Source: Longimicrobiales bacterium
GTDB taxonomy: Bacteria > Gemmatimonadota > Gemmatimonadetes > Longimicrobiales > Gaopeijiaceae
Reading direction: 5' to 3'
NCBI GenBank assembly: GCA_028278645.1
Contig: JANQDZ010000024.1
Span: 1 to 64,000 of the forward strand
Length of the DNA stretch: 64,000 bases
Part shown: positions 34,442 to 43,476 of the stretch, in pieces
How positions within the stretch are numbered: position 1 is the first letter of the stretch
How the letters are laid out: the number at the start of each line of letters is the position of its first letter
Notes under the pieces: model-generated
Told to the model about the DNA's origin: nothing
The model's input: only the letters and a program-made list of their open reading frames with translations
The model's database searches: none
Translations under genes and position numbers: made by a program

Positions 34442-36562
34442 ATGGCGAGATATCCTCGTGGCCTGACGGCGGTGGCGTTGATGCTGTCCTGGGGCGTGCC
34501 CACCGCGGCCCAGGAGTTCACCATCGAGGAAGTTCTCTCCGCCCCCATGCCCTCGAACCTGGTGGCGTCTCCCTCAGGGGGTGCATTCGCCTGGATTCAA
34601 ACCGAGGAGGGTGTGCGGAATGTTTATGTCGCCACGGCCCCTGGGTACCAGGGAAAACAACTCACCACCTATTTCGAGGACGACGGGCACGGCCTCGGGG
34701 ATCTGCAGTTCACGGTGGATGGGAGCTCCATCATTTTTTCCCGGGGCGGGGATCCAAATCGCCAGGGGCAGTTCCCGAACCCCCGGGGCTTCACCGAAGC
34801 TCAGCCTATCAGCTCTTTCATTATTCCGGTCGAGGGAGGGGAGCCCAGGCGGCTTCAGAATCGCAGAGCTCTGGTCCTGGCTCCCGATGGCACCACAGCG
34901 GTTTTTTCCCAGGACGGGGGGGTCCATCGCTTTCGCCTGGACGGTGAAGGGGAGCCAGAAAAGTTGTTCGAAGTCCGGAACGGTGCCGGGTCTCTGGCCT
35001 TCTCACCTGATGGGTCCATGATCGCGTTCGTTTCCCAAAGGGGCGACCACAGTTTCGTGGGGGTTTGGGTGGAGGGGGAACAAGAGATCCGATGGATGAG
35101 CCCCGGGCTCTGGTCGGATGGAATGCCGGCGTGGTCACCGGACGGGACTCAGATCGCATTCGGTCGCACCATGAACATACCTGGCCTTTGGCCGTTCGTG
35201 CCGGTGAGAGAGACGGTACCCTTCTCCATCCGCATCGCGGACGTAGCAACCGGGAAGAGCCGGGAAGTCTTCCGGGCTGACGAGGGCCGGGGGAGCGCCT
35301 TTCATGGATGGAATGGGAGCGCCCAGCTCTTTTGGGGTGCCGGCGGCCATCTCGTCTTTCCCTGGGAAAAGAGCGGCTGGCTTAATCTCTGGTCCGTTCC
35401 GGTTGGAGGGGGCGAGGCGATCTGCCTCACCCCAGGGGACCTTGAGGTTCAGTTCGGCTCCATCACTCCGGACAAGACGGAGATCCTCTTCGACTCGAAC
35501 CAGGGGGACATCGACCGGAAGCACCTTTGGCGAGTTCCGGTGGACGGGAGCCGGAGTCCGGGGCCGTTGACGAGCGGCAGCGGAATCGAGTGGGCACCCG
35601 TCATGGACGGCGACGGGAGGATCGCATTCCTGGCCTCCGACGCCTCGATACCCGCCCATGCGGAGATCTTGTCTACCGAGGGCGCCCGCCGGGCGCTGGT
35701 AGACGGTTGGATGCCCGACGACTTCCCTGTGGAACACCTGGTGGAACCCGAGCAGGTCGTCTTCAGCGCAGCCGATGGGCTGATGATCCATGGCCAGCTG
35801 TTCCGTCCCAAGGGCCTGACCCCAGGTGAAAAACGTCCGGCTGCCATCTTCTTCCACGGTGGGTCCCGGCGGCAGATGCTCCTCGGGTTCCACCACCGCG
35901 GCTACTACCACAACACCTACGCTTTTAATCAATACCTCGCCAACAAGGGTTTTGTGGTGTTGTCAGTCAACTTCCGCTCGGGAATCGGGTATGGCCTGGA
36001 TTTCCGTGAGGCCATCGACTACGGAGCCACCGGGGCCAGCGAGTTCAACGATGTCATGGGGGCTGGAGCCTACCTCAGGAGCCGGCCCGACGTGGACCCA
36101 CACCGGATCGGCCTCTGGGGCGGCTCCTATGGAGGTTATCTGACGGCCCTTGGATTGGCTCGGGCATCGGATATGTTCGCGGCCGGGGTGGACCTTCATG
36201 GTGTCCACGACTGGAACGTGGTCATCAACGGGTTCAGGCCCGACTACGACAAAGGCCAGTGGGACGAGTTCTCGCAGCGAGCCTTCGAGTCCTCGCCCAT
36301 GGCCGACCTGGATTCCTGGCGCTCGCCGGTCCTGCTCATCCACGGGGACGATGACCGGAACGTTCCGTTCAGCGAGTCGGTGGACCTGGCTTTCCACCTC
36401 TCCAGGCTGGGGATCTACTACGAGGAGCTGGTCTTCCCGGATGAGGTCCACGGATTCCTCCTCCACTCGAATTGGGTCGCTGCATTTGAGGCGGCCGACG
36501 ACTTTTTTGAAAGGATGCTCCTGCAAAACCAGGCTCCAAGCCATACCAAAGCAAGGAAATAG
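34442..36562 (+). CDS. exported prolyl oligopeptidase family (S9) peptidase
   Basis: A 706-residue serine peptidase. Signal peptide at 1-22, a beta-propeller of about 400 residues (repeats such as GSLAFSPDGSMIAFVSQRG and MPAWSPDGTQIAFGR), then an alpha/beta-hydrolase domain. The catalytic serine S562 is in GLWGGSYGGYL, the aspartate in LIHGDDDRNVPF and the histidine in FPDEVHGF. It should cleave short peptides in the periplasm. The ribosome site AAGGAGGTG is ideal and fixes the ATG at 34442. It precedes a TonB receptor, a frequent pairing for peptide scavenging. Confidence 0.92.
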   Translation: MARYPRGLTAVALMLSWGVPTAAQEFTIEEVLSAPMPSNLVASPSGGAFAWIQTEEGVRNVYVATAPGYQGKQLTTYFEDDGHGLGDLQFTVDGSSIIFSRGGDPNRQGQFPNPRGFTEAQPISSFIIPVEGGEPRRLQNRRALVLAPDGTTAVFSQDGGVHRFRLDGEGEPEKLFEVRNGAGSLAFSPDGSMIAFVSQRGDHSFVGVWVEGEQEIRWMSPGLWSDGMPAWSPDGTQIAFGRTMNIPGLWPFVPVRETVPFSIRIADVATGKSREVFRADEGRGSAFHGWNGSAQLFWGAGGHLVFPWEKSGWLNLWSVPVGGGEAICLTPGDLEVQFGSITPDKTEILFDSNQGDIDRKHLWRVPVDGSRSPGPLTSGSGIEWAPVMDGDGRIAFLASDASIPAHAEILSTEGARRALVDGWMPDDFPVEHLVEPEQVVFSAADGLMIHGQLFRPKGLTPGEKRPAAIFFHGGSRRQMLLGFHHRGYYHNTYAFNQYLANKGFVVLSVNFRSGIGYGLDFREAIDYGATGASEFNDVMGAGAYLRSRPDVDPHRIGLWGGSYGGYLTALGLARASDMFAAGVDLHGVHDWNVVINGFRPDYDKGQWDEFSQRAFESSPMADLDSWRSPVLLIHGDDDRNVPFSESVDLAFHLSRLGIYYEELVFPDEVHGFLLHSNWVAAFEAADDFFERMLLQNQAPSHTKARK

Positions 36563-36575
36563 CCTCAGATGCCGG

Positions 36576-36602
36576 GGACAGGGGACCCGACTCACCCTGT
36601 CC
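36576..36602. other. hairpin between peptidase and receptor genes
   Basis: GGACAGGG (36576-36583) pairs with CCCTGTCC (36595-36602). No T run follows, so it is more likely an mRNA stabiliser or attenuator than a terminator. Confidence 0.4.
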
Positions 36603-36649
36603 ACAAGGACGCCTGAACCTTCCGGATGGAGGGGGGTTCAAGGTTGACC

Positions 36650-38974
36650 ATGAAGAAACCCATCCTCGCATCTATCGCCATCGGTCTCTTCCTCTCCGTG
36701 GGGGGAGCCAGGGTCGAAGCCCAGACCGCTGTCCTCACCGGACGTGTTCTGGACGTGGAGACTCAAGTACCCCTGCCTGGCGCGGTGGTGAGGGTCCTGC
36801 CTCAGGGGATTCAGGTCCTCTCGGACGCAGAGGGCCGGTTTCGAATCAAGGGGGTTGCTCCTGGCATGGTTCAGCTCGAGGGCAGCACGCTGGGCTACTC
36901 CCCGAAGGTTGAAACCAGTGTCATGGCTCGTACCAGCCGGCCCACCTATGTCTCCTTGGAGTTGAGGCCAGCAGCCCTCGAACTTGAGGGGATCACGGTG
37001 GAGGCCGACGTATTCCAGGTCCGTGAAGATGCCCCAACCTCCACCCAGAGGCTGACCGAGGTGGAAATCCGCCGGACCCCCGGGGGGATCGGCGACATTT
37101 CTCGCTCCCTCCTTTCCCTACCGGGGGTCCTCGGCGGCGTGGATAACCGGAACGATCTCCTTGTCCGAGGAGGTGGGCCGGGGGAGAACGCATACTACCT
37201 GGACGGGATAAGGATTCCTCAGATCAACCACTTCGCTACTCAGGGCACTGCCGGGGGCGCCCTGGCCCTGGTGAACGCGGATTTTATCCAGGACGCGACC
37301 TTCTTCACGGGTGGGTTCCCGGTGAGCTACGGGGACGCACTCTCCAGCGTTCTCCTGATCAGGAACCGGCCTGGGACCGAAGAGGGGATCGCCGGAGACG
37401 TGACGCTGGGGGCCAGCGAAGCAGGAATCACTCTGGACGGCCCCCTGGGGGGTGAGGGCACCTGGCTGCTCAGCGTGCGGCGCTCCTACCTCCAGTTTCT
37501 CTTCGAGGCCCTGGATCTTCCCATCCGGCCGGATTATTGGGACGGGCAGCTCAGCGCGAGTTGGGAGCCAAGCCAGCGGGATCGGTTCACGTTCACGGGT
37601 ATCGGCGCCATCGATGAGTTCGGCATCATCGAGCCCGGCCCGGACGCCGACTTCGAGAACAGGGAGATCTTTCAAAGCGTTCTGGACAACGACCAGAAGA
37701 GTTACACCGTCGGTAGCAGCTACCGTCGGTTGGTGGGTGACGGGGGGATTATCCGTCTCACGGGAAGCCGCTCCGTCACCGATTATCGCTTCTCGGACAA
37801 GGATTCAGAGGGCGAGGCGATCCTCACCAACGAGAGCCTGGAGTCGGAGACAAGAATCGGGGCCGAAGCGGAATGGAAGCTTGGTTCAAGCTCCCGCCTG
37901 AGCCTGGGGGGAGAGCTCGTCAGGGCCTCCATCGGTGCCCAGGTGTTCCAGAAGGCCCTCCCCGGGGGAATCCTCCAAGAGGACGTCCTTTTTGAGACGG
38001 AAAAAAGCTTCTGGAAACCGGCCCTATGGGGCCAGATCATATGGCGCCCCGGACGGCTCTCCGCCACGGCGGGCCTCAGGGTGGATGGGGTGACAGCTTT
38101 GGACGAGGGTTGGGCCTGGGGACCTAGAGGGAGCCTGAACTATTCGACGACGGCCGGGGTGGACCTCTCTTTGGCCGGAGGGATCTTCCATCAGGCACCG
38201 TCGAAGCTCGCCCTCAGTGTGGAGGAGGACGGTGTCCCCGCCAACGCCGGATTGGCCCAGCTCAGGAATTGGCAGCTCGTGGGAGGAGCTGATTGGAGGG
38301 CAAATCCCGGCCTCCGCTTGAGGATGGAAGGCTTCTACAAGAGCTACGACCAGATGCCTGTGCTGGCTTCTGATCCGCGTATCAACCTGGCGAACCTGGG
38401 CGACGACTACGGGTTTGTGGGTGGCGAGCCCCTCCTCCCCTCAGGGACCGGCAAGGCATATGGAGGAGAACTGTTCCTCCAGCAGAAACTCACGGGATCG
38501 CTTTTTCTCCTCGGCGCGTACACCCTGGCCTGGTCGGAGTACGCCGGAGAAGATGGGATCCTGAAGCCCTCGGCCTGGGACCGAAGGCACGCCCTGGACG
38601 TCACCGGGGGATACCGTCTCGGTGAGGCTTGGGAGATCGGGTCGAAGCTCAGAGTCTTGTCCGGGGTGGCGTACACCCCGTGGGACCTCGACGCAAGCGA
38701 CCAGACGTACCCACTCACAGGACGGGGGGTACGGGACTGGACCATGGCGGGCTCGGAACGAGCTCCTGTTTACGTTCGTCTTGATTTACGGGTGGAGCGG
38801 GAGTGGTTCCTCCAGGGATGGGACGCTGTGGTCTACCTGGACTTCCAAAACGTGCTGAACAGGGAGAACCCGGTGGGCTTCAGCTACACCCAGGACCCGG
38901 CCTTCCCCGACCGCCTCAGGCCTATCGACAGCGTGGGCTTCCTTCCGACGTTTGGGTTCAGCGTGGAGTTTTAG
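36650..38974 (+). CDS. TonB-dependent receptor with carboxypeptidase-like N-domain
   Basis: A 774-residue outer-membrane receptor. A signal (KPILASIAIGLFLSVGG) leads to a carboxypeptidase-regulatory domain at 25-115 (TGRVLDVETQVPLPGAVVRV), then a plug (GDISRSLLSLPGVLGG, NDLLVRGGGPGENAYYLDGI, VSYGDALSSVLLI) and a barrel ending GFLPTFGFSVEF with final Phe. The form resembles FecA-like or peptide/oligomer receptors of Gemmatimonadota and Bacteroidota. No SusD partner is present. The ATG at 36650 is preferred for the signal sequence, with AAGG 6 bases upstream. It follows the S9 peptidase by 87 bases. Confidence 0.88.
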   Translation: MKKPILASIAIGLFLSVGGARVEAQTAVLTGRVLDVETQVPLPGAVVRVLPQGIQVLSDAEGRFRIKGVAPGMVQLEGSTLGYSPKVETSVMARTSRPTYVSLELRPAALELEGITVEADVFQVREDAPTSTQRLTEVEIRRTPGGIGDISRSLLSLPGVLGGVDNRNDLLVRGGGPGENAYYLDGIRIPQINHFATQGTAGGALALVNADFIQDATFFTGGFPVSYGDALSSVLLIRNRPGTEEGIAGDVTLGASEAGITLDGPLGGEGTWLLSVRRSYLQFLFEALDLPIRPDYWDGQLSASWEPSQRDRFTFTGIGAIDEFGIIEPGPDADFENREIFQSVLDNDQKSYTVGSSYRRLVGDGGIIRLTGSRSVTDYRFSDKDSEGEAILTNESLESETRIGAEAEWKLGSSSRLSLGGELVRASIGAQVFQKALPGGILQEDVLFETEKSFWKPALWGQIIWRPGRLSATAGLRVDGVTALDEGWAWGPRGSLNYSTTAGVDLSLAGGIFHQAPSKLALSVEEDGVPANAGLAQLRNWQLVGGADWRANPGLRLRMEGFYKSYDQMPVLASDPRINLANLGDDYGFVGGEPLLPSGTGKAYGGELFLQQKLTGSLFLLGAYTLAWSEYAGEDGILKPSAWDRRHALDVTGGYRLGEAWEIGSKLRVLSGVAYTPWDLDASDQTYPLTGRGVRDWTMAGSERAPVYVRLDLRVEREWFLQGWDAVVYLDFQNVLNRENPVGFSYTQDPAFPDRLRPIDSVGFLPTFGFSVEF

Positions 38975-38983
38975 GGGACCGGG

Positions 38984-39760
38984 TTAATCCCGACTCTCAT
39001 CGTCTTCAAGGAGATCAATGTCCTCGAGGACCTGGTCTTCTTGCTCGAGTCCTCCAGCCTCCGAGATCTCTCCGGCCGGAGGCGCGCCATCCCGGTCTTT
39101 TTTCTTTTCCTTGAATCCGATGCGGTGGAACGGATTCAGAACGGACGTAGCTGTGTTTTTCAGGTGGGCTGAGACTCGTTTCAGGTACCGGAGGTATAGC
39201 GCCGCCGTGACCGCCCGCCCGGACTGCCCAGTTAGAACCTGGTCATTCCTCAGGAGTTGTAGGGCCCTTTCCACCCGGCCGGAGACGTTCTTGTGGTTCT
39301 TGAGAATCTTCCGAGCCAAGTCTACGTCGGACCCCTGCAGAGCCGGCACGATGTCCTCGAACATCCCATCAACCACCTCCTCGAGAGCGAGGAATTCCTC
39401 GTGTAACTCGCCTCCGTCGAAAGCTTCAGGGAGGGCGACGGCCAATTCGACGATGTTCTTCGTGTAATCACCGATCCGCTCGATGTCGATGACGATGGCC
39501 GTGATCACCAATCCCATATTGATGTCCGGGTTGGGAGACACGGTGAAGTGTGTGAGAATCTTCCGGCGAACGCTCCTCTCGTACTTGTTGAGCTGCTGGT
39601 CCCGTTCATAGATGTCGGCCACCATGATGCCCTTCTGGTGAAGGGCAGCCACGGCATCCCGGTGCATGGCGTGGGAGGCCTTGAGCATGAGGAGAGCTTC
39701 TTCGAAGGCCTCCTGGTGGAGCCCACTCGTTTTGAAAGCGGTCAGAAGTCTTTTCCACAT
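38984..39760 (-). CDS. PhoU-domain protein
   Basis: A 258-residue all-alpha protein with the PhoU repeat features: AFEEALLMLKASHAMHRDAV, ITAIVIDIERIGDYTKNIVEL and the second-repeat segment TAALYLRYLKRVSAHLKNTA, where acidic ExxxD and DxxxE pairs usually bind metals. The C-terminal 35 residues are an acidic tail. It lies 24 bases downstream of a Na/Pi symporter and should restrain phosphate uptake through that transporter rather than PstSCAB. Start ATG at 39760. Confidence 0.85.
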   Translation of the reverse strand: MWKRLLTAFKTSGLHQEAFEEALLMLKASHAMHRDAVAALHQKGIMVADIYERDQQLNKYERSVRRKILTHFTVSPNPDINMGLVITAIVIDIERIGDYTKNIVELAVALPEAFDGGELHEEFLALEEVVDGMFEDIVPALQGSDVDLARKILKNHKNVSGRVERALQLLRNDQVLTGQSGRAVTAALYLRYLKRVSAHLKNTATSVLNPFHRIGFKEKKKDRDGAPPAGEISEAGGLEQEDQVLEDIDLLEDDESRD

Positions 39761-39784
39761 GGCTTTTCGAGCCTCCCGGCGCTG

Positions 39785-40903
39785 CTAAAGGAGAAAAATG
39801 TAAAGAAGGGGAAGGAAGATCATCGACATGTATAGGCCGATGACGGCTGCAGAGTTGCGCTTCGAACGCGCCGCGACCTTACCGGCTTTGGTGGCGAGCC
39901 AAATCGGGATCGCTTTCAGTGGATAGTAAATCGCGATGCCCAGGAGATTAAAAGACAGGTGTGCCAAGGCTACGATCACCGCAGCGGGGCTTGCCAGGGA
40001 GAATGACGCCAGCAGAGCTGTGACAGTCGTTCCCACGTTCGCACCGAGTGTATAAGGAAAGATCTGGCGAACATTCAGGACACCCGTCCCGGCGAGCGGA
40101 ACAATGAGCGAAGTAGTTGCGGAGCTGCTTTGGACCGACGCCGTAGCCACCAACCCCAAGCCAAAGCTGGCCGCGTCGTTCCGGAACAAAACCCGGCTGA
40201 ATAGACTCTCGAGACGACTGAGGATCGCACCCCTCATCACCTTCATCATTTGCTGAAGGGCGAGGAAGAGGCCGGCCAGAGCCAGGATGGTCAGGGGGAT
40301 CGTGTAAGGCACCGCATCGGTAACCAGTTCCGTGAGTGGCTTCACCACCGCCTTCAACGGGCTCGCCAACTCCATCCCGCCGGCACCTTCGAAGGCTCCT
40401 TGAAGCCACCTGGCCGTACGCTCGACAGGATGAAAGGCGATTTCGATTGGCAGGATGGTGATTGCCGCCAACACGTTGAAGAAGTCATGGACTGTGGAAG
40501 CAGCAAACGCCCGCTCGAACTCGGTTGGGCGCGTCACGTGCCCCATGGAGACCAGGGTGTTGGTGGTGGTGGTCCCGATGTTGGCCCCCATGATCACCGG
40601 CACGGCTAGCTCAATTGGAAGCTGCTGCCCCGCCACCAGGCCCACGACGATGGTTGTGGTCGTGGATGAGCTCTGGATGATCCCTGTGGCAACAAATCCG
40701 AGAAGGAGCCCAGCTACCGGGTCGGACACCCTCTCGATCAGGTATTCGGCAAACCCTCCTCCGGCCATCTTGAATGCCGAACTCAGGAGCTCGATGCTCA
40801 CGAAGAACAGATAGAGCAGAGCAAAAAAGTACGCGGCTTTCAGGACGGACCGAAGGAGGGGCGGCGAGTGGGAGGTGTCTTCTTGGCCGGGGAATGTCGC
40901 CAA
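39785..40903 (-). CDS. Na+/phosphate symporter, NptA/PNaS family
   Basis: A 372-residue membrane protein with two inverted repeats, each with a QSSSATT signature: IIQSSSTTTTIVVGLVAG in the first half and ASVQSSSATTSLIVPLAG in the second, the Na+ and phosphate site of PNaS transporters. IMGANIGTTTTNTLVS and TLGANVGTTVTALLAS are the paired GANIGTT motifs. It takes up inorganic phosphate with Na+. The start is a TTG at 40903 and could be a little downstream. A PHO-box-like repeat sits about 60 bases upstream. Operon with PhoU. Confidence 0.92.
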   Translation of the reverse strand: MATFPGQEDTSHSPPLLRSVLKAAYFFALLYLFFVSIELLSSAFKMAGGGFAEYLIERVSDPVAGLLLGFVATGIIQSSSTTTTIVVGLVAGQQLPIELAVPVIMGANIGTTTTNTLVSMGHVTRPTEFERAFAASTVHDFFNVLAAITILPIEIAFHPVERTARWLQGAFEGAGGMELASPLKAVVKPLTELVTDAVPYTIPLTILALAGLFLALQQMMKVMRGAILSRLESLFSRVLFRNDAASFGLGLVATASVQSSSATTSLIVPLAGTGVLNVRQIFPYTLGANVGTTVTALLASFSLASPAAVIVALAHLSFNLLGIAIYYPLKAIPIWLATKAGKVAARSKRNSAAVIGLYMSMIFLPLLYIFLL

Positions 40904-40961
40904 GTTCCAGTATCCTCGGAGGGGGTAGGTAAAGGCCGTAGACGAACTCGAGCGCTGAGAA

Positions 40962-40977
40962 GTTACACTTCTGTGAC
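40962..40977 (-). promoter_or_regulatory. PHO-box-like repeat upstream of the phosphate symporter
   Basis: On the minus strand the sequence reads TTGTCACAGAAGTGTAACTT: GTCAC and GTAAC are 11 bases apart, closely matching the E. coli Pho box TGTCA-N6-TGTCA. It is about 60 bases upstream of the symporter start and matches the repeats at 13949-14041 before the OprP-like porin. Confidence 0.5.
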
Positions 40978-41001
40978 AATCCCGCCAGCGGCGAAAAAAA
41001 A

Positions 41002-41022
41002 GGGCCGGGAATCACCCGGCCC
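41002..41022 (-). terminator. intrinsic terminator of the barrel gene
   Basis: GGGCCGGG (41002-41009) pairs with CCCGGCCC (41015-41022). On the minus strand the stem is followed by eight T, so it should terminate the gene at 41089-41652; in the plus sense the tail CTTTCTTCTT is weaker. Confidence 0.85.
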
Positions 41023-41088
41023 CTTTCTTCTTCCTGTCTTCTTGTCCGTCCGTGACCTCAGGTCGAAGGGCGGAGTAGAGGCACTGCC

Positions 41089-41652
41089 CTAGCCGTCGCC
41101 CCCTCCCAAGGGGAAGGAGATACCGGCCATGAAGCCGAAGAAGCTCGTGTCGCCATCGTCAAACATGGCGTGCATGTAGCGGCCCTCGAACCACCCGTTG
41201 ATGCTACCCAAGGGGAATCCGTAGCCGGCACCGCCACCAAAACCGAAGCCGGTCTCCGACCCTTCTTCGAAGGTGTCCGATTTGTAGTCGTGAACCAGGA
41301 ACCCGGCTTGGCCGAAGGCATAGAATCCGGCCTCATCCTCTTCAGCGGCGTCAAACAGTAGGCCTCCCATGGCCCCGTAGACGTTCGTCTTGTCGCCTTC
41401 CATCTCGTGGCCGTTGCTCCCGAAGTGCCCTTCAGCAAAGATGGACATGGGACCATCGGAGAGTGGGAAGCTCACACCTCCAATGGTCAGCCACCCGGTG
41501 TTCGCACCGTCACCGTCTCCAAAATCAGAGTAGTCGCCAGTCGGGAACGTGACTCCGGCGCCGAGAAAAGCGCCCTGGGCCGAAACCTGAGTCGGAAGCA
41601 TAAAGGACAGGACTGCGAGGAGCGCCACAGAAAAGACGGCACACTTCCGCAT
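41089..41652 (-). CDS. outer-membrane beta-barrel protein
   Basis: A 187-residue exported protein: signal peptide RKCAVFSVALLAVLSFMLPTQVSAQG, then a Gly-rich eight-strand barrel pattern with FLGAGVTFPTGDYSDFG, WLTIGGVSFPLS, GFYAFGQAGFLVHDY, FGFGGGAGYGFPLG, GWFEGRYMHAMF and SFFGFMAGISFPLGGGDG. It belongs to the broad OmpA/OmpW-like small barrel group; no finer family is recognised. AGGAGGTACC before the ATG fixes the start. A clear promoter lies at 41727-41755 and an intrinsic terminator follows, so it is a single-gene unit, likely well expressed. Confidence 0.78.
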   Translation of the reverse strand: MRKCAVFSVALLAVLSFMLPTQVSAQGAFLGAGVTFPTGDYSDFGDGDGANTGWLTIGGVSFPLSDGPMSIFAEGHFGSNGHEMEGDKTNVYGAMGGLLFDAAEEDEAGFYAFGQAGFLVHDYKSDTFEEGSETGFGFGGGAGYGFPLGSINGWFEGRYMHAMFDDGDTSFFGFMAGISFPLGGGDG

Positions 41653-41726
41653 AAGGTACCTCCTGTATGGGGGAAACTGGGACCGTTCCCCGCCCAGCCG
41701 CGGGAGATCCCGAAACAAGCGTTTCC

Positions 41727-41755
41727 TATATGCAAAGAATTTTTTTAAACGTCAA
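41727..41755 (-). promoter_or_regulatory. sigma-70-type promoter for the barrel gene
   Basis: On the minus strand TTGACG (41750-41755) and CATATA (41727-41732) are separated by 17 bases of A/T-rich sequence including an A7 tract. It lies 75 bases before the ATG at 41652. Confidence 0.65.
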
Positions 41756-41856
41756 CGATTTTTTTCAGAAACTGTTTCCGGCCAGATCCACCTACCGCAC
41801 CAGAATACCGGCAGAAAACCTGGCCTGAACGGATCCGAGGGGTTTTCTTTCTTTGA

Positions 41857-43401
41857 ATGAATGGCCTTCTGCGTTCCCCCTCAGGCAGATCAGACCGGCC
41901 AGAATCCGGGACCGAACAACCTTCGAAGAAACGACGGATCATCCGGGTTTTTGGTGGCGGATTGGCCGCCGTGTATTTGGTCCTGTTCACCTTTCATTTG
42001 ACCAAACCGCTCCCTGCTGGGGTTTCAGTCGAGGGTCCGGCTCGCTCGGCCGACGGGATGGAATTCCTCTACGATTTGACCTACCAGGCTGGAGGTGAGC
42101 GTAAGGTCGAGCAGATGATCTTCGACCACGTCTTTTCCATGATCGAGGACGCGGAAGAGTTCGTGGTCATCGACATGTTTTTATTCAGGGGAGATGCGGG
42201 AGAGGACAAACAAGATTCGGATCCAGAGGACCAAGACCAGTCGAATGTTCTGCCGCTGGCCAGCGAGCTCACCGACGCCCTGGTGAAGAAGAAGAGGCAC
42301 GATCCGGACTTGAAGGTTTGGTTCATCACCGATGAGCTAAACAACTTCTACGGGGCCTATACCAGTCGAGAGATCGAGCGCCTTATCGGGGCCGGCATCG
42401 AGGTCATCCCCACCCGGATGGAGCGCCTCCGAGATTCCAATCCCGTCTTCTCGGCGGCATGGCGGGTGCTATTCAGGTGGCTCGGTACCGGTGGGCCGGG
42501 GTGGCTCCCCGATTTCATAAACAAGTCCGGCCAGAGGGTCACGGTCAGGTCGTATTTGAAGATGCTCAACTTCAAGGCGAACCATCGTAAGCTGATCGTC
42601 ACGGAGAACGGGTGTCTGATCACCTCGGCAAATCCTCACGATGCCAGCGGCCTCCACTCGAACATCGGGTTTACCGGGAGGGGCTCGATTTGTGGAGACT
42701 TCTTGGCGGGGGAGCGGGCGGTGGCGGTTCTTTCCGGGGGCAGTGTCGAAGGGTGGCCCGAGCTGGTCGGCGGGTGGCCCGAACTCAAGGCTCAGGAAGC
42801 CAACTCGAATGGGGGCACCGTTCAGCTTCTGACAGAAGGTAAGATCCGGGAGGCCCTTCTTGCCGACCTGGCGGCCGCTGGAGCGGGGGACCGGATCGAT
42901 CTCGCCATGTTCTACCTATCGGAGCGGAAGGTGGTGGAGGGTTTGTTGGCCGCCGATGCGCGAGGGGCCTCGGTCCGCCTCATTCTGGATCTAAACAGGG
43001 ACGCCTTCGGCCACGATAAGAACGGCATCCCGAATCGGCCGGTCGCCAGGGAGCTGGTGACAAAATCCGACGGTAGGATCCAGGTGAAGTGGTACGATAC
43101 CCGGGGAGAGCAGTTCCACACCAAGCTCGTGAGGGTGGCTCGGGCTGACAGCGTGATGATTCTTGGTGGGTCCGCCAACCTGACCCGGAGGAATATCAGC
43201 GACTACAACCTCGAAGCAGACCTCCGCTTCGCCGTTCCGAAGGACGCCCCCCTCGCTCAGGCGGTGGGCGGCTACCTTGAGAAGCTCTTCCTCAACCAGG
43301 GCGGGGATTTCACCCTACCGTTCGAAGCCCGCCGGGACAACTCCCGGTTCAAGCGAGTCCTCTACCGCGTGCAGGAGTTCACCGGCCTTTGCACCTTCTG
43401 A
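41857..43401 (+). CDS. membrane-anchored phospholipase D-like enzyme
   Basis: A 514-residue protein with an N-terminal membrane helix (RVFGGGLAAVYLVLFTFHL) and two PLD half-domains. HKD motif 1 is NHRKLIVTENGCLITSAN (H243) and motif 2 is FHTKLVRVARADSVMILGGSAN (H421), both with K two residues on. A strand VVIDMFLF precedes the first half and IDLAMFYLSERKVV the second. The layout matches cardiolipin-synthase-like or phosphatidyltransferase enzymes acting on phospholipid headgroups at the membrane. No clear ribosome site is seen before the ATG, so the start is tentative. Confidence 0.85.
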   Translation: MNGLLRSPSGRSDRPESGTEQPSKKRRIIRVFGGGLAAVYLVLFTFHLTKPLPAGVSVEGPARSADGMEFLYDLTYQAGGERKVEQMIFDHVFSMIEDAEEFVVIDMFLFRGDAGEDKQDSDPEDQDQSNVLPLASELTDALVKKKRHDPDLKVWFITDELNNFYGAYTSREIERLIGAGIEVIPTRMERLRDSNPVFSAAWRVLFRWLGTGGPGWLPDFINKSGQRVTVRSYLKMLNFKANHRKLIVTENGCLITSANPHDASGLHSNIGFTGRGSICGDFLAGERAVAVLSGGSVEGWPELVGGWPELKAQEANSNGGTVQLLTEGKIREALLADLAAAGAGDRIDLAMFYLSERKVVEGLLAADARGASVRLILDLNRDAFGHDKNGIPNRPVARELVTKSDGRIQVKWYDTRGEQFHTKLVRVARADSVMILGGSANLTRRNISDYNLEADLRFAVPKDAPLAQAVGGYLEKLFLNQGGDFTLPFEARRDNSRFKRVLYRVQEFTGLCTF

Positions 43402-43476
43402 GGTTGGGCTGTGAGGCCGTTGTCCGGTCACCTCCCGAAGCCGCCGTCTCAACCTTCCCCCCGGCGGGCCTCCCGA

